Assembly (NCBI GenBank): GCA_025464585.1
Contig: JAODGL010000079.1
Coordinates: 1-13,605 of the forward strand
Length of the DNA stretch: 13,605 nucleotides
Source: Methanosarcinales archaeon
GTDB lineage: Archaea > Halobacteriota > Syntropharchaeia > Alkanophagales > Methanospirareceae
Direction: 5' to 3'
In this document: positions 6,401 to 13,535 of the stretch, in pieces
Layout of the letters: the number at the start of each line of letters is the position of its first letter
Position numbering within the stretch: position 1 is the first letter of the stretch
Position numbers and translations under genes: made by a program
The notes under the pieces: generated by a model
What the model was told of the DNA's origin: nothing
The model's input: only the letters and a program-made list of their open reading frames with translations
Database searches by the model: none

Positions 6401-7443
6401 TGCAAAACTGCGTAATTTGTGGAAAGGGAAAAGCATCAGAGTTATTACGTGTTTGCGTTGATTGCATACGCGGAGGAGATGCAATCCGTTACGCAAAAGA
6501 AGCACATAAGCGGATAAGAGAGAGATATGGACTCCCAGCAGAACCCCCGAAGAGCGAAGGCGGGATAAAATGCGAGCTTTGCTCGAATGAGTGCGTGATG
6601 AAAGCTCGCGAAAGAAGCTATTGTGGGCTAAAAGAGAACGTAAATGGGAAATTAAGGTCTTTAGCGCCTCATGAGCATGCACTGATGTATGCATATATAG
6701 ACCCACTGCCAACAAACTGCTGCGCCGCCTGGTTCTGCCCCGGGTCTTCGCAATGCACAAAAGTGAACATCGCGGTATTCTTCTATGGCTGTAATTTCGA
6801 TTGTGTTTTCTGTCAGAATGCATCGCATAAGGATTTGGGAATTGCTAAGGCTGTAAGCGTAAAAGATTTTGTTTCTCAGGTGTTGCGGAAAGAAAATGCA
6901 TATTGCGTGTGCTTCTTTGGTGGAAGCCCGGAGCCACAACTTCCTTTTGCAATACGTGCTTCAGAGCGGATTTTAGAGAATAAAAGGGTGAGGATATGCT
7001 GGGAATGGAACGGGTGTGGCAACAGGAATTTGGTGAGGCACGCAGCAGAGATTTCTCGTAGAAGTGGTGGAATCGTAAAGTTCGACCTTAAAGCATTTGA
7101 ACCCGACTTGAGTATCGCGCTTAGCGGTGTTCCAAACAAGAGAGCGTACGAAAACTTTGAGCTGATAGCAGAAGAGTTCTTTGACGGCTCCCACCCCCCT
7201 GTTCTCACTGCTACTACATTGCTTGTGCCTTTCTATGTTGATGCGAAGGAGGTGGAAGATATTGCTCGTTTCATCGCGGGCATTAACCCAGAAATACCTT
7301 ATTCACTCCTTGTATTTCATCCTGATTTCTACATGCGAGACATGCCAATAACGCCGAGAGAAGAGGTGCAAAGATGCTATGATGCAGCGAAAAGACATCT
7401 GAAGAACGTGAATATTGGGAATAAGCAATTGCTTGGACTATAA
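6400..7443 (+). CDS. Radical SAM protein, PflX-like archaeal family
   Basis: The 347-residue protein has the radical SAM [4Fe-4S] motif GCNFDCVFCQN with C131, C135 and C138, which cleaves S-adenosylmethionine to start radical chemistry. Before it is a cysteine-rich region typical of the archaeal pyruvate-formate-lyase-activase-like (PflX-like) group: an N-terminal CxxC pair (C4, C7, C19, C22) that may bind zinc, CELCSNEC (58-65), and DPLPTNCCAAWFCPG (101-115). FGGSPEP (glycine-rich SAM site) and the TIM-barrel core follow. The substrate of this group is unknown; calling it an activase would be over-reading. It is coupled to radB by a one-base stop/start overlap and converges on marC with 8 bases between. 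Confidence 0.85.
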   Translation: MQNCVICGKGKASELLRVCVDCIRGGDAIRYAKEAHKRIRERYGLPAEPPKSEGGIKCELCSNECVMKARERSYCGLKENVNGKLRSLAPHEHALMYAYIDPLPTNCCAAWFCPGSSQCTKVNIAVFFYGCNFDCVFCQNASHKDLGIAKAVSVKDFVSQVLRKENAYCVCFFGGSPEPQLPFAIRASERILENKRVRICWEWNGCGNRNLVRHAAEISRRSGGIVKFDLKAFEPDLSIALSGVPNKRAYENFELIAEEFFDGSHPPVLTATTLLVPFYVDAKEVEDIARFIAGINPEIPYSLLVFHPDFYMRDMPITPREEVQRCYDAAKRHLKNVNIGNKQLLGL

Positions 7444-7451
7444 GGTAAAAA

Positions 7452-8051
7452 TTATATCATTCCCATTATACCTCCCGCAATAAACTCTATCGCGATTGCC
7501 GCCACTATTATCCCCATTACACGGCTTAACACTTCCGACCCTACTTTTCCCAATATCTGATATATCCTTTCTGATTGCCCCAATACCAGCCTTGTTGCGA
7601 TGACCGCAGCGAAAATAGCAAAAAGAACCACAAAAGCACCCCAGGATTGTATTATCACCATGACCGCCGTTATAGCACCTGGACCGGCGAGCAAAGGAGT
7701 TCCCAACGGAACTGCTCCTACTCCCGCTCCTGATTCGCCGCTGGCTACATATTTGTGCTCACCTCTTAAAAGGTCAAGGGAGAAGAACAAAAGGAGAATG
7801 CCGCCCGCTATCATAAAGCTATAAGTGGTTATGCCGAGCACATATAGAATAATCTTTCCCAGGAAGGCAAACAAGAGGAGGAGAATCGTAGCAACCAAAA
7901 CCGCATAATTAAGCTCCTTTTTCCTTCCGCTTTCACTCATACCTTTCGTTAACGCCATAAACACTGGAATATTACCCGAAGGGTCCATTATCACGAATAG
8001 CATGATAAATGCCTTCACCAACGGCACGCCAGAAATCAGATTTATATCCAT
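7452..8051 (-). CDS. MarC family integral membrane protein
   Basis: The 199-residue hydrophobic protein shows six likely membrane segments in two groups of three. Family signatures are FVIMDPSGNIPVF (19-31), FSLDLLRG (89-96), and AVPLGTPLLAGPGAI (113-127), whose PLxxPxLAGPGAI motif is diagnostic. Despite the name (multiple antibiotic resistance locus) MarC is not an efflux pump of known substrate, and its role is unresolved. The start at 8051 gives the usual length of about 200-210. It is divergent from rfcS with a 53-base gap; a shared AT-rich TATA region lies 16-25 bases before its ATG. Confidence 0.9.
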   Translation of the reverse strand: MDINLISGVPLVKAFIMLFVIMDPSGNIPVFMALTKGMSESGRKKELNYAVLVATILLLLFAFLGKIILYVLGITTYSFMIAGGILLLFFSLDLLRGEHKYVASGESGAGVGAVPLGTPLLAGPGAITAVMVIIQSWGAFVVLFAIFAAVIATRLVLGQSERIYQILGKVGSEVLSRVMGIIVAAIAIEFIAGGIMGMI

Positions 8052-8067
8052 AATATCTTTTGTTGTG

Positions 8068-8075
8068 TTTTATAT
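8068..8075. promoter_or_regulatory. Shared TATA region between marC and rfcS
   Basis: TTTATATT on + is about 30 bases before the rfcS ATG at 8105, and reversed (AATATAAA) it is 17-24 bases before the marC ATG at 8051. It explains short or absent leaders on both genes. It also shows that the upstream TTG at 8060 cannot be the rfcS start, since that codon would precede the promoter. Confidence 0.45.
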
Positions 8076-8104
8076 TATTTGCTTATCTCTTTTTATTTCA
8101 ACCA

Positions 8105-10393
8105 ATGGAAAGAGAAGAGATATGGACTGAGAAATACAGACCGAAGAAGCTGGAAGATGTGGCAGGACAGAACGCCATAATAAAGAATCTGCAGTCTTAT
8201 GTTAAGAGAAGAAACTTACCTCACCTCATCTTTTCCGGACCTGCGGGGGTGGGTAAAACAGCCGCTGCCGTTGCTATGGCGCGCGAACTCTATGGCGATA
8301 CATGGGCAGAGAACTTTACTGAGTTGAATGCGAGTGTAACTCCTGAAACACCCATTCTAATTAGAGAGAAAGGGGAGATAAAACGAACAAATTTTGGTGA
8401 ATTAGCAAAAAGAAGCTTCAAAGAGGATGAGAGATATGTAAAGTTGTCGGAGTTAGAGATTCTTTCTGTGGATAAAGACTATCAAGTGAAATTCATGCCA
8501 GTGAGCTTGATTTCACGACATAAAGTAGAAAAGATAGCGGAAATAAAATATGAAGGCGGTGAGGTGAAAACAAGCTTAAATCATTCCGTAATAGTTATGG
8601 ATAAAGAGGGGGATTTAATTTCAAAAAAGACCTCCGAATTAAAAGAAGGCGATTTATTAATTACATTTACCTCTGCTATAGAAAACGAGGACAAATTATT
8701 GGAGATAAGAAGATATAAACCACAATTATACATTGATTTGAAGGGTGTCATGGTTAGAAATCCTAAAGTCGGGAATATCTTAAAGGACATGAATATAGAA
8801 GAAGATCTGGCTTGGCTCTTCGGTGCTTACTTAGCTGAAGGATGCTTAAGTTTTAGAGGAAATACCAGCGGTGGTCTGGTATTTACATTCGGGTACCCTC
8901 AAGAGATAAAAGCAGTAGAAAGAGCGCAAAGGATATTAGATGAAAAATTTGGTTTAAAGAGCAGTTTAAAGATAGGATATTCAGGATTTAATCGAAATAA
9001 AGGAAGTTCGATTCAAATACGAACTTTTAATACTCAATTGGCTAAATTCATCAGAGATAATTTTTACGATGGCTATAAATACGATGCCACTACAAAAAGG
9101 ACACCTTCTTTTATCTACAATTCTCCCCTTCCTTATAGATTAGAATTTCTGAAGGGATACATGAATGATGGAATGGGAGAGTGGGGTGAATATTTAAGGT
9201 ATTCTTCCCGCTCAAAGGAAAATCTAATTGATATTAGCTGGCTGGGGCGGATTTCAGGCTTAAATACCTCCTGCTTTGAGGAAGAAGCAAGAGTTGTCTG
9301 GAAACTACCGTCTTATTCATATATAAAGTCCGAGTTTTTGCCTGCAGGGACAGTAATTTGTCTTTTAGACCGAATAAGCAAGAAAATAAATCTGAGGTGG
9401 AGGTATACCCTACGACATCAGCTCTATCACAAGAAAAGCAAGAGAGTATCAAAGAGAATTGTGAAAGAAATTCTCAGTGAGATAAAAGAGGAGAAGGCAG
9501 AAGAAGAGATAAAGAAGCTGAGTAAGTTATTGAATTCACCCCTTTCTGTGGTGTTGGTGAAAAAAATAGAGACAAAAGAGTATGATGACTTCGTCTATGA
9601 TCTCGCTGTTCCAGGGGCTGAAATGTTCTGGGGTGGAACAGCTCCTATACTTTTACATAACAGTGACGAAAGGGGGATAGAAGTGGTTCGCAACCAGATA
9701 AAGAACTTCGCAAGAACCATGCCCATTGGTAATGCTGCATTCAAAATCATCTTCCTCGACGAGGCAGATGCGTTGACTGATGCAGCACAGTCTGCACTGA
9801 GAAGGACAATGGAACGGTATTCGGGTACCTGTCGGTTTATACTTAGTTGTAACTACTCATCCAAAATAATAGAACCCATACAATCAAGATGTTCAGTGTA
9901 CAGATTCAAATTACTATCTTACGATGCAATCGCATCTCGTATAAAGTATATAGCGGATATGGAGGGCTTGAAGTTGACAGAAGAAGCCATAGAAGCAATA
10001 AACTATGTTTCGATGGGCGATATGCGAAGAGCAGTAAACGCATTGCAAAGTGCTGCGGTACTGAGCAGTGAGATAAAGCCTGAGATGATCTACGAGATAA
10101 CAGCAACCGCAAGACCAGAGGAGATAAAAGAGTTGATAAAAAGAGCGCTGGATGGTAAATTCTTTGATGCGCTGGACAAATTGGAGGAGCTGATGGATAA
10201 AGGGATTTCTGGTGACGAAATATTGGCGCAGATGCATCGGCTTGTGATAAACATGGATATTCCGGCACGGAAGAAGGTTGAATTGATGAATCGAATAGGG
10301 GAAGCAGATTACAGGATTACCGAGGGTGCAAACGAGCGGATACAACTGGATGCGCTACTCGCTTCTTTCTGTCTTGCTTCTTCGGATGAATAA
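8105..10393 (+). CDS. rfcS: Replication factor C small subunit, intein-containing precursor
   Basis: The precursor is 762 residues; removal of the intein (77-519) leaves 319, normal for archaeal RfcS. The start is the ATG before EREEIWTEKYRPKKLEDV, the classic RFC opening; an in-frame TTG at 8060 would add 15 residues but lies before the TATA box. Extein motifs: Walker A GPAGVGKT (45-52), then in mature numbering ELNASDERG (73-81), Walker B LDEAD (108-112), and SRC with the arginine finger (151-153), then the helical lid and collar domain. RfcS forms a pentamer with RfcL, hydrolysing ATP to load the PCNA clamp at primer ends. The gene converges on a coiled-coil gene 22 bases away. Confidence 0.95.
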   Translation: MEREEIWTEKYRPKKLEDVAGQNAIIKNLQSYVKRRNLPHLIFSGPAGVGKTAAAVAMARELYGDTWAENFTELNASVTPETPILIREKGEIKRTNFGELAKRSFKEDERYVKLSELEILSVDKDYQVKFMPVSLISRHKVEKIAEIKYEGGEVKTSLNHSVIVMDKEGDLISKKTSELKEGDLLITFTSAIENEDKLLEIRRYKPQLYIDLKGVMVRNPKVGNILKDMNIEEDLAWLFGAYLAEGCLSFRGNTSGGLVFTFGYPQEIKAVERAQRILDEKFGLKSSLKIGYSGFNRNKGSSIQIRTFNTQLAKFIRDNFYDGYKYDATTKRTPSFIYNSPLPYRLEFLKGYMNDGMGEWGEYLRYSSRSKENLIDISWLGRISGLNTSCFEEEARVVWKLPSYSYIKSEFLPAGTVICLLDRISKKINLRWRYTLRHQLYHKKSKRVSKRIVKEILSEIKEEKAEEEIKKLSKLLNSPLSVVLVKKIETKEYDDFVYDLAVPGAEMFWGGTAPILLHNSDERGIEVVRNQIKNFARTMPIGNAAFKIIFLDEADALTDAAQSALRRTMERYSGTCRFILSCNYSSKIIEPIQSRCSVYRFKLLSYDAIASRIKYIADMEGLKLTEEAIEAINYVSMGDMRRAVNALQSAAVLSSEIKPEMIYEITATARPEEIKELIKRALDGKFFDALDKLEELMDKGISGDEILAQMHRLVINMDIPARKKVELMNRIGEADYRITEGANERIQLDALLASFCLASSDE
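8333..9661 (+). mobile_element. In-frame intein (443 aa) with LAGLIDADG endonuclease domain in rfcS
   Basis: Extein ELNA is interrupted just before the conserved SDERGI. The intein runs from Ser1 (SVTPETPILI, block A) to LLHN443, followed by Ser+1 of the extein. Block B holds NH at 83-84 (SLNHSVIV); block F is VYDLAVPGAEMFWGG; block G is APILLHN. Splicing therefore uses Ser at position 1, where Cys is usual, plus Asn443 and Ser+1. The central part is a homing endonuclease: first LAGLIDADG motif LFGAYLAEG (162-170), intact with Glu; second at 272-280 reads FLKGYMNDG, which is one residue short or lacks an acidic residue in register. Codon use is more AT-rich than the surrounding extein, as expected of a gene inserted later. 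Confidence 0.93.
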
Positions 10394-10415
10394 AAGGGAT
10401 GAATTGCATTTTTCA

Positions 10416-10760
10416 TCATGCAGAGGCTAACTTCCGCTCGAGTTCTGCAAGCCTGGCTTCAAACTCCGCCATCTTCTCCATCACCGGGAGCTTTGATTCA
10501 AGCGAGTCAAATCTGAAATCTACTGCATCGAACTTGGAAATCATCTCATTTCTAAGGCTTTCAATCTTAGCATCCGTCGACTTTAACTTAACATCCACCG
10601 AATCGAACTTTGATAGCATCTCTTTTCTGAGGCTATCTATGCGAACATCCACTTTATTGTCTACGCTTTCGATTTTTGCTTCCAGGGCTTTTATTTCTCC
10701 ACTTATTTCATTCAATTTGGGCAGGAGCAGCCGTTCTATCCAACCGGGTATTTTTTCCAT
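10416..10760 (-). CDS. Small coiled-coil protein with 25-residue internal repeats
   Basis: The 114-residue protein is nearly all heptad-patterned charged helix. After an N-terminal amphipathic piece (KIPGWIERLLLPKL, 3-16), IDSLRKEMLSKFDSVD (41-56) recurs as IESLRNEMISKFDAVD (66-81), a 25-residue period, with a third partial copy FRFDSLESKL (82-91). The DNA is correspondingly repetitive. Similar short coiled-coil proteins are common in archaea and some phage tails, but I cannot name a family or function. A strong TATA box (TTTATATA on -) sits 23-30 bases upstream, so the gene is probably transcribed with little or no leader. It converges on rfcS. Confidence 0.7.
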   Translation of the reverse strand: MEKIPGWIERLLLPKLNEISGEIKALEAKIESVDNKVDVRIDSLRKEMLSKFDSVDVKLKSTDAKIESLRNEMISKFDAVDFRFDSLESKLPVMEKMAEFEARLAELERKLASA

Positions 10761-10782
10761 GATAAAATACTAACCCCATTGG

Positions 10783-10790
10783 TATATAAA
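10783..10790 (-). promoter_or_regulatory. TATA box for the coiled-coil gene
   Basis: On the - strand TTTATATA is preceded by GAAAGTA, a good TFB-recognition-like context, and lies 23-30 bases before the ATG at 10760. On the + strand the same box would be 50 bases before cgi121 but without an A-rich upstream element. Confidence 0.55.
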
Positions 10791-10840
10791 TACTTTCAAG
10801 TCCGAATTCTTATGTTATTAGATTAATTAAAAATAGTAAA

Positions 10841-11422
10841 ATGTTTAATAACCAAAAACAAGAGCAGGGATTAAACTGCAAAATAATCGTAGGCAAAGTG
10901 GGCATATCAAATGTGGATGATTTTCTTTCCTCACTGAAAAATATCGCGTATGAAAACGACGTGACAATACAAGCTATGGATGCGGAGCTGATAGCAGGAG
11001 AAGAGCATATAATATCCGCAGTGAAAAAAGCACTAAGAGCTGTGAAGCGGGAAAGGAGTATAACAAGCGATTTGGGGTTGGAGATTCTTTTATATGCCGC
11101 AGGAAAAAGGCAGATTGAAAGAGCATTGGCAATGGGCATTTCTGCGTCAGCACGCAAGGAAAGAGTTGCAATCGTTATTGTTGATACTGCTGCACGAGCA
11201 CAGGGCGAAAAAGATTTGGAAATGGTTGCTGAGGAAGTAAAGGGGAAAATAGGGCTACAAGAAGAGTCAATCTCAGAGTTGGGGTTGGAATACAACGAGA
11301 ACAAAAAAGAGAAAATAAAGAAGTTCTTTGAGATAACAGAGGCTGAGCTAAAGGCAGTGGGCGAGTCAAAGTTAAAGATGCTGGTGTTGGAAAGAGTTGC
11401 AATGTTAGATGTGCTTAAATAG
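10841..11422 (+). CDS. cgi121: KEOPS complex subunit Cgi121
   Basis: The 193-residue protein has the Cgi121/TPRKB signature: MDAELIAGEEHIISAVKKAL (45-64), then GLEILLYAAGKRQIERALAMG (79-99). Cgi121 is the tRNA-binding subunit of KEOPS, which with Kae1, Bud32 and Pcc1 makes N6-threonylcarbamoyladenosine at position 37 of ANN-decoding tRNAs. Typical archaeal members are about 150 residues; this one is longer, chiefly through a Lys/Glu-rich helical C-terminal region (about 150-193). No other KEOPS gene is in the window. Its stop codon TAG (11420-11422) is overlapped from the opposite strand by the 3' end of the tRNA-Gln gene. Confidence 0.88.
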   Translation: MFNNQKQEQGLNCKIIVGKVGISNVDDFLSSLKNIAYENDVTIQAMDAELIAGEEHIISAVKKALRAVKRERSITSDLGLEILLYAAGKRQIERALAMGISASARKERVAIVIVDTAARAQGEKDLEMVAEEVKGKIGLQEESISELGLEYNENKKEKIKKFFEITEAELKAVGESKLKMLVLERVAMLDVLK

Positions 11423-11492
11423 TCCCGGGAGGATTCGAACCCCCGTCACTGGCTCCAAGGGCCGGTATGCTTGACCGCTACACCACGGGACT
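11420..11492 (-). tRNA. tRNA-Gln (UUG), with unusual C33
   Basis: The - strand folds as a 73-base cloverleaf: acceptor AGTCCCG/CGGGACT, D stem GTGT/GCAT with GG in the loop, anticodon stem CCGGC/GCCAG, loop CCTTGGA, 4-base variable region, T stem GGGGG/CCTCC with loop TTCGAAT, discriminator A at 11420. In register the anticodon is TTG (Gln), supported by the acceptor sequence usual for archaeal tRNA-Gln. Two oddities: position 33, normally U in all tRNAs, is C, and the anticodon stem has a C28-A42 mismatch. No CCA is encoded. A TATA-like CTTTTTAA lies about 28 bases upstream (11516-11523). The 3' end lies over the cgi121 stop codon. Confidence 0.88.
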
Positions 11493-11547
11493 TCTTTCTG
11501 GGTACTTTCTTATTTCTTTTTAACCATTAAAAAACTTTAAGAATATC

Positions 11548-12195
11548 TCATCTATAACGAGTAACGCCAATCCGTTTGCAATACGCAGCAATCGGGCAGA
11601 TGCTGCACTTCGGGCTGACAGGCGTGCATATAGCTTTGCCATGCATAACGAGAAGGTCATTAAAGACGATCCAGTAGCGCTTTGGAAGTGTTTTTCGTAG
11701 AGCAAATTCTGTCTGATTCGGAGTTCTGGTTGATACGAGTCCCAGGCGGTTGGATATACGATGGACGTGTGTATCAACTGCGACACCGGGTTTATTATAC
11801 GCCATAGTGATAACGATATTTGCGGTCTTTCTACCAACACCACGGAGTTTCAAAAGCTCGTCTATCTCGTCCGGGACACGTGAATCGTACTTATCGACGA
11901 GTGCACGACAGATTGCAATGATTTGCTCAGCTTTCCTCTTGTAGAATCCAACGGGATAGATTGCAGCCGCTATCTCTTCCTTTTTTAGGTTTAACATCTC
12001 AGCAGGCGTTTTTGCCCGTGCAAACAACCGCTCTGAAGCTCTGGCAGTTACTTCATCTTTGGTCCTAAGACTCAAAATGCATGAAATCAGGGTTAGAAAA
12101 GGGTCTTTTCTCGTTGTTCCATCCATCAATGCCTCCTCCTGATACCGTTCTTTAAGAATCTGCATGACTTTTTCGATTTCAATATTAGTCGGCAA
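11548..12195 (-). CDS. nth: Endonuclease III (Nth), DNA glycosylase/AP lyase
   Basis: The 215-residue protein removes oxidised pyrimidines from DNA and nicks the abasic site. The helix-hairpin-helix LRGVGRKTANIV (117-128) carries the catalytic K123; catalytic D141 is in AVDTHVHRI; the C-terminal iron-sulfur loop has exact spacing C190-x6-C197-x2-C200-x5-C206. All key residues are present. The start is a TTG overlapping the end of nfo by 11 bases, preceded by GGTGAG at a suitable distance; an ATG ten codons on (12165) is the alternative but would cut into the first helix. It is the second gene of an nfo-nth operon, pairing a glycosylase with an AP endonuclease. Confidence 0.93.
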   Translation of the reverse strand: MPTNIEIEKVMQILKERYQEEALMDGTTRKDPFLTLISCILSLRTKDEVTARASERLFARAKTPAEMLNLKKEEIAAAIYPVGFYKRKAEQIIAICRALVDKYDSRVPDEIDELLKLRGVGRKTANIVITMAYNKPGVAVDTHVHRISNRLGLVSTRTPNQTEFALRKTLPKRYWIVFNDLLVMHGKAICTPVSPKCSICPIAAYCKRIGVTRYR

Positions 12196-13027
12196 GTTCT
12201 CTCACCTTCTGGATATTCTCACTATCTCCTCTCCGGCTATCAACAGGAGTTTCAAGGATCATCGGCAACTTCTTGATGTGTTCCTCTTTGAGAATTACGC
12301 GAAAAGCTTCCTCTCCTATATACCCGAGTCCAATATGCTCATGCCGGTCCAGTCGCGAGTTCAGACCCGCCTTTGCATCGTTGAGATGGATGAGCTTCAG
12401 ATGTTCAAGTCCAATCACCGCATCAAAATGCTGCATCGTCGCTTTCACGCTCTCTTCAGTCCGTAGATCATAGCCGGCAACAAAGCCGTGGCAGGTGTCA
12501 AAGCAGACCCCTATTCGTTCCTTATGCTCAATATGGTTCATGATATGTCGAATATCCTCAAAGGTCCCGCCCATGCTGTTCTTTGTCCCGGCGGTATTCT
12601 CCAGAAGCAGCATCACTCCATTATCAACTTCACGGAATGCCGTGTTAATTGCGTCCACTATCCGCTGAAAACCTGTTGCTTTACCATATCCGCGATGACT
12701 CCCAAGGTGAGTGACGAGGTATGGGATATGTAAAGCGTCAGACCGTCTCAATTCTTCAATAAGAGATAACACAGACCGTTTATAAACATCATCAGTCGGT
12801 GCAGCAAGATTGGGAAGGTAGGGCATGTGGGCTACCGGCGGGAATATCCCGGAGTGTTCAACCTTCTCAGTGAATCGCTTTGCATCAATCGCTGTAAGCT
12901 CCTTGAGCTTCCACCCGCGAGGGTTTCTCGTGAATATCTGGAACGTATCACAACCTTTCTCTATTGCCCTATCCACTGCCTTATCTATCGCCTTTGCAAT
13001 CGAGACGTGAACGCCAACGCGAACCAT
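12185..13027 (-). CDS. nfo: Endonuclease IV (Nfo), AP endonuclease
   Basis: A 280-residue TIM-barrel enzyme that cleaves DNA 5' of abasic sites, using three metal ions (zinc in the E. coli enzyme). All nine metal ligands of the family are visible: H67, H107, E143, D177, H180, H214, D227, H229 and E259, in the motifs VAHMPY, VTHLGSH, LLLENTAG, CFDTCHGF, IHLNDAK, DRHEHIGLG and ILETP. I start at 13027 because MVRVGVHVS is the normal opening and the codons before it (RRRRKD) coincide with an AGAAGGAGA ribosome-binding tract; an in-frame ATG at 13057 exists. It is upstream of nth and overlaps it by 11 bases. A TATA-like TTTATTTA is at 13079-13086. Confidence 0.94.
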   Translation of the reverse strand: MVRVGVHVSIAKAIDKAVDRAIEKGCDTFQIFTRNPRGWKLKELTAIDAKRFTEKVEHSGIFPPVAHMPYLPNLAAPTDDVYKRSVLSLIEELRRSDALHIPYLVTHLGSHRGYGKATGFQRIVDAINTAFREVDNGVMLLLENTAGTKNSMGGTFEDIRHIMNHIEHKERIGVCFDTCHGFVAGYDLRTEESVKATMQHFDAVIGLEHLKLIHLNDAKAGLNSRLDRHEHIGLGYIGEEAFRVILKEEHIKKLPMILETPVDSRRGDSENIQKVRELAD

Positions 13028-13078
13028 TATATTATCTTTTCTCCTTCTTCTAAGCATTAGGATTAATGGCGTTCAGAC

Positions 13079-13086
13079 TAAATAAA
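13079..13086 (-). promoter_or_regulatory. Candidate TATA box for the nfo-nth operon
   Basis: TTTATTTA on - sits 52 bases before the nfo ATG at 13027. Transcription would begin near 13057, leaving a 30-base leader that carries the GGAG ribosome site, which supports the 13027 start. Confidence 0.4.
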
Positions 13087-13099
13087 GAGGTTGGGTAAG

Positions 13100-13129
13100 A
13101 TGAAATTCCCCTGTGAGATAATAGTGTAT
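13100..13129 (+). other. Displaced N-terminus of the HTH regulator (frameshift)
   Basis: An ATG at 13100 with a GAGG ribosome site about 11 bases upstream encodes MKFPCEIIVYV, the expected opening of this regulator family (PCEI-I-V before an IRAxLA helix). That frame soon diverges and stops at about 13180, while the body of the protein continues in the +1 frame from 13128. One extra base near 13126-13130 explains the break. Confidence 0.55.
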
Positions 13130-13535
13130 GTGGGAAGTATTGCTATGTATACGAGCGGCACTCGCAGAAGAGCTGATTAAAAGAGGTTTATCCCAAAAGG
13201 GAATCTCTAAAATGCTTGCGATTACGCAGGCGGCGGTATCGCAATATACATCAAAGAAAAGGGGTTCAAAGGGGGCGAAAGAGGAGATAAAAAACCTCGT
13301 GCGTGGTTCCGTTGATGACCTCGTCGTGAGAATCTGTAGGATATGCATGGAGGTACGTACAGAGGGCGCTGTTTGCAAATTAGACCTGTGCAGTATGTCA
13401 CAAAAGAGATGTATGCTTTTGGACATACGAAGGAGAAAGTGCTGCAAACAAGGAAAAAATAATTTTTTTATCTCGTTTGATTGGTTAGAATCTGCTTATC
13501 CGTGTAATCCTCAATTGAAGACCAAGCCATTATGA
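13128..13535 (+). CDS. HTH transcriptional regulator (COG2522-like), probably frameshifted
   Basis: The open frame encodes 135 residues. IRAALAEELIKRGLSQKGISKMLAITQAAVSQYTSKKRG (8-46) is a clear XRE-type helix-turn-helix, matching archaeal COG2522-like regulators. A cysteine group, CRICMEV then C82 and C87, could hold a metal or iron-sulfur cluster as a sensor. The frame's own ATG has no ribosome site; the likely native start is at 13100 in another frame. The last 20 or so residues lie antisense to a different gene (13468-13605) and do not look like the family, so the native C-terminus may also be displaced. The gene is divergent from nfo-nth, and regulation of that operon is possible but unproven. 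Confidence 0.65.
   Translation: MWEVLLCIRAALAEELIKRGLSQKGISKMLAITQAAVSQYTSKKRGSKGAKEEIKNLVRGSVDDLVVRICRICMEVRTEGAVCKLDLCSMSQKRCMLLDIRRRKCCKQGKNNFFISFDWLESAYPCNPQLKTKPL

Noticed and set aside
6323..6823. 166-codon open frame on - across the radB / radical SAM junction
   Set aside because: It spans two well-supported + strand genes and has an Arg/Ser/His-rich, shadow-like composition.
8060..8104. In-frame upstream TTG start adding a hydrophobic 15-residue leader to RfcS
   Set aside because: It lies before the TATA box, has no ribosome site, and RFC proteins begin at the EIWTEKYRPK segment; RfcS is cytoplasmic.
9906..10345. Two open frames on - (120 and 143 codons) opposite the rfcS C-terminal half
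   Set aside because: They overlap each other and the conserved RfcS sequence; no family features.
13028..13057. Ten-residue longer Nfo starting MLRRRR
   Set aside because: The extra codons coincide with the ribosome-binding tract, and the candidate TATA box predicts transcription starting near this point; the family starts at the GVHVS segment.
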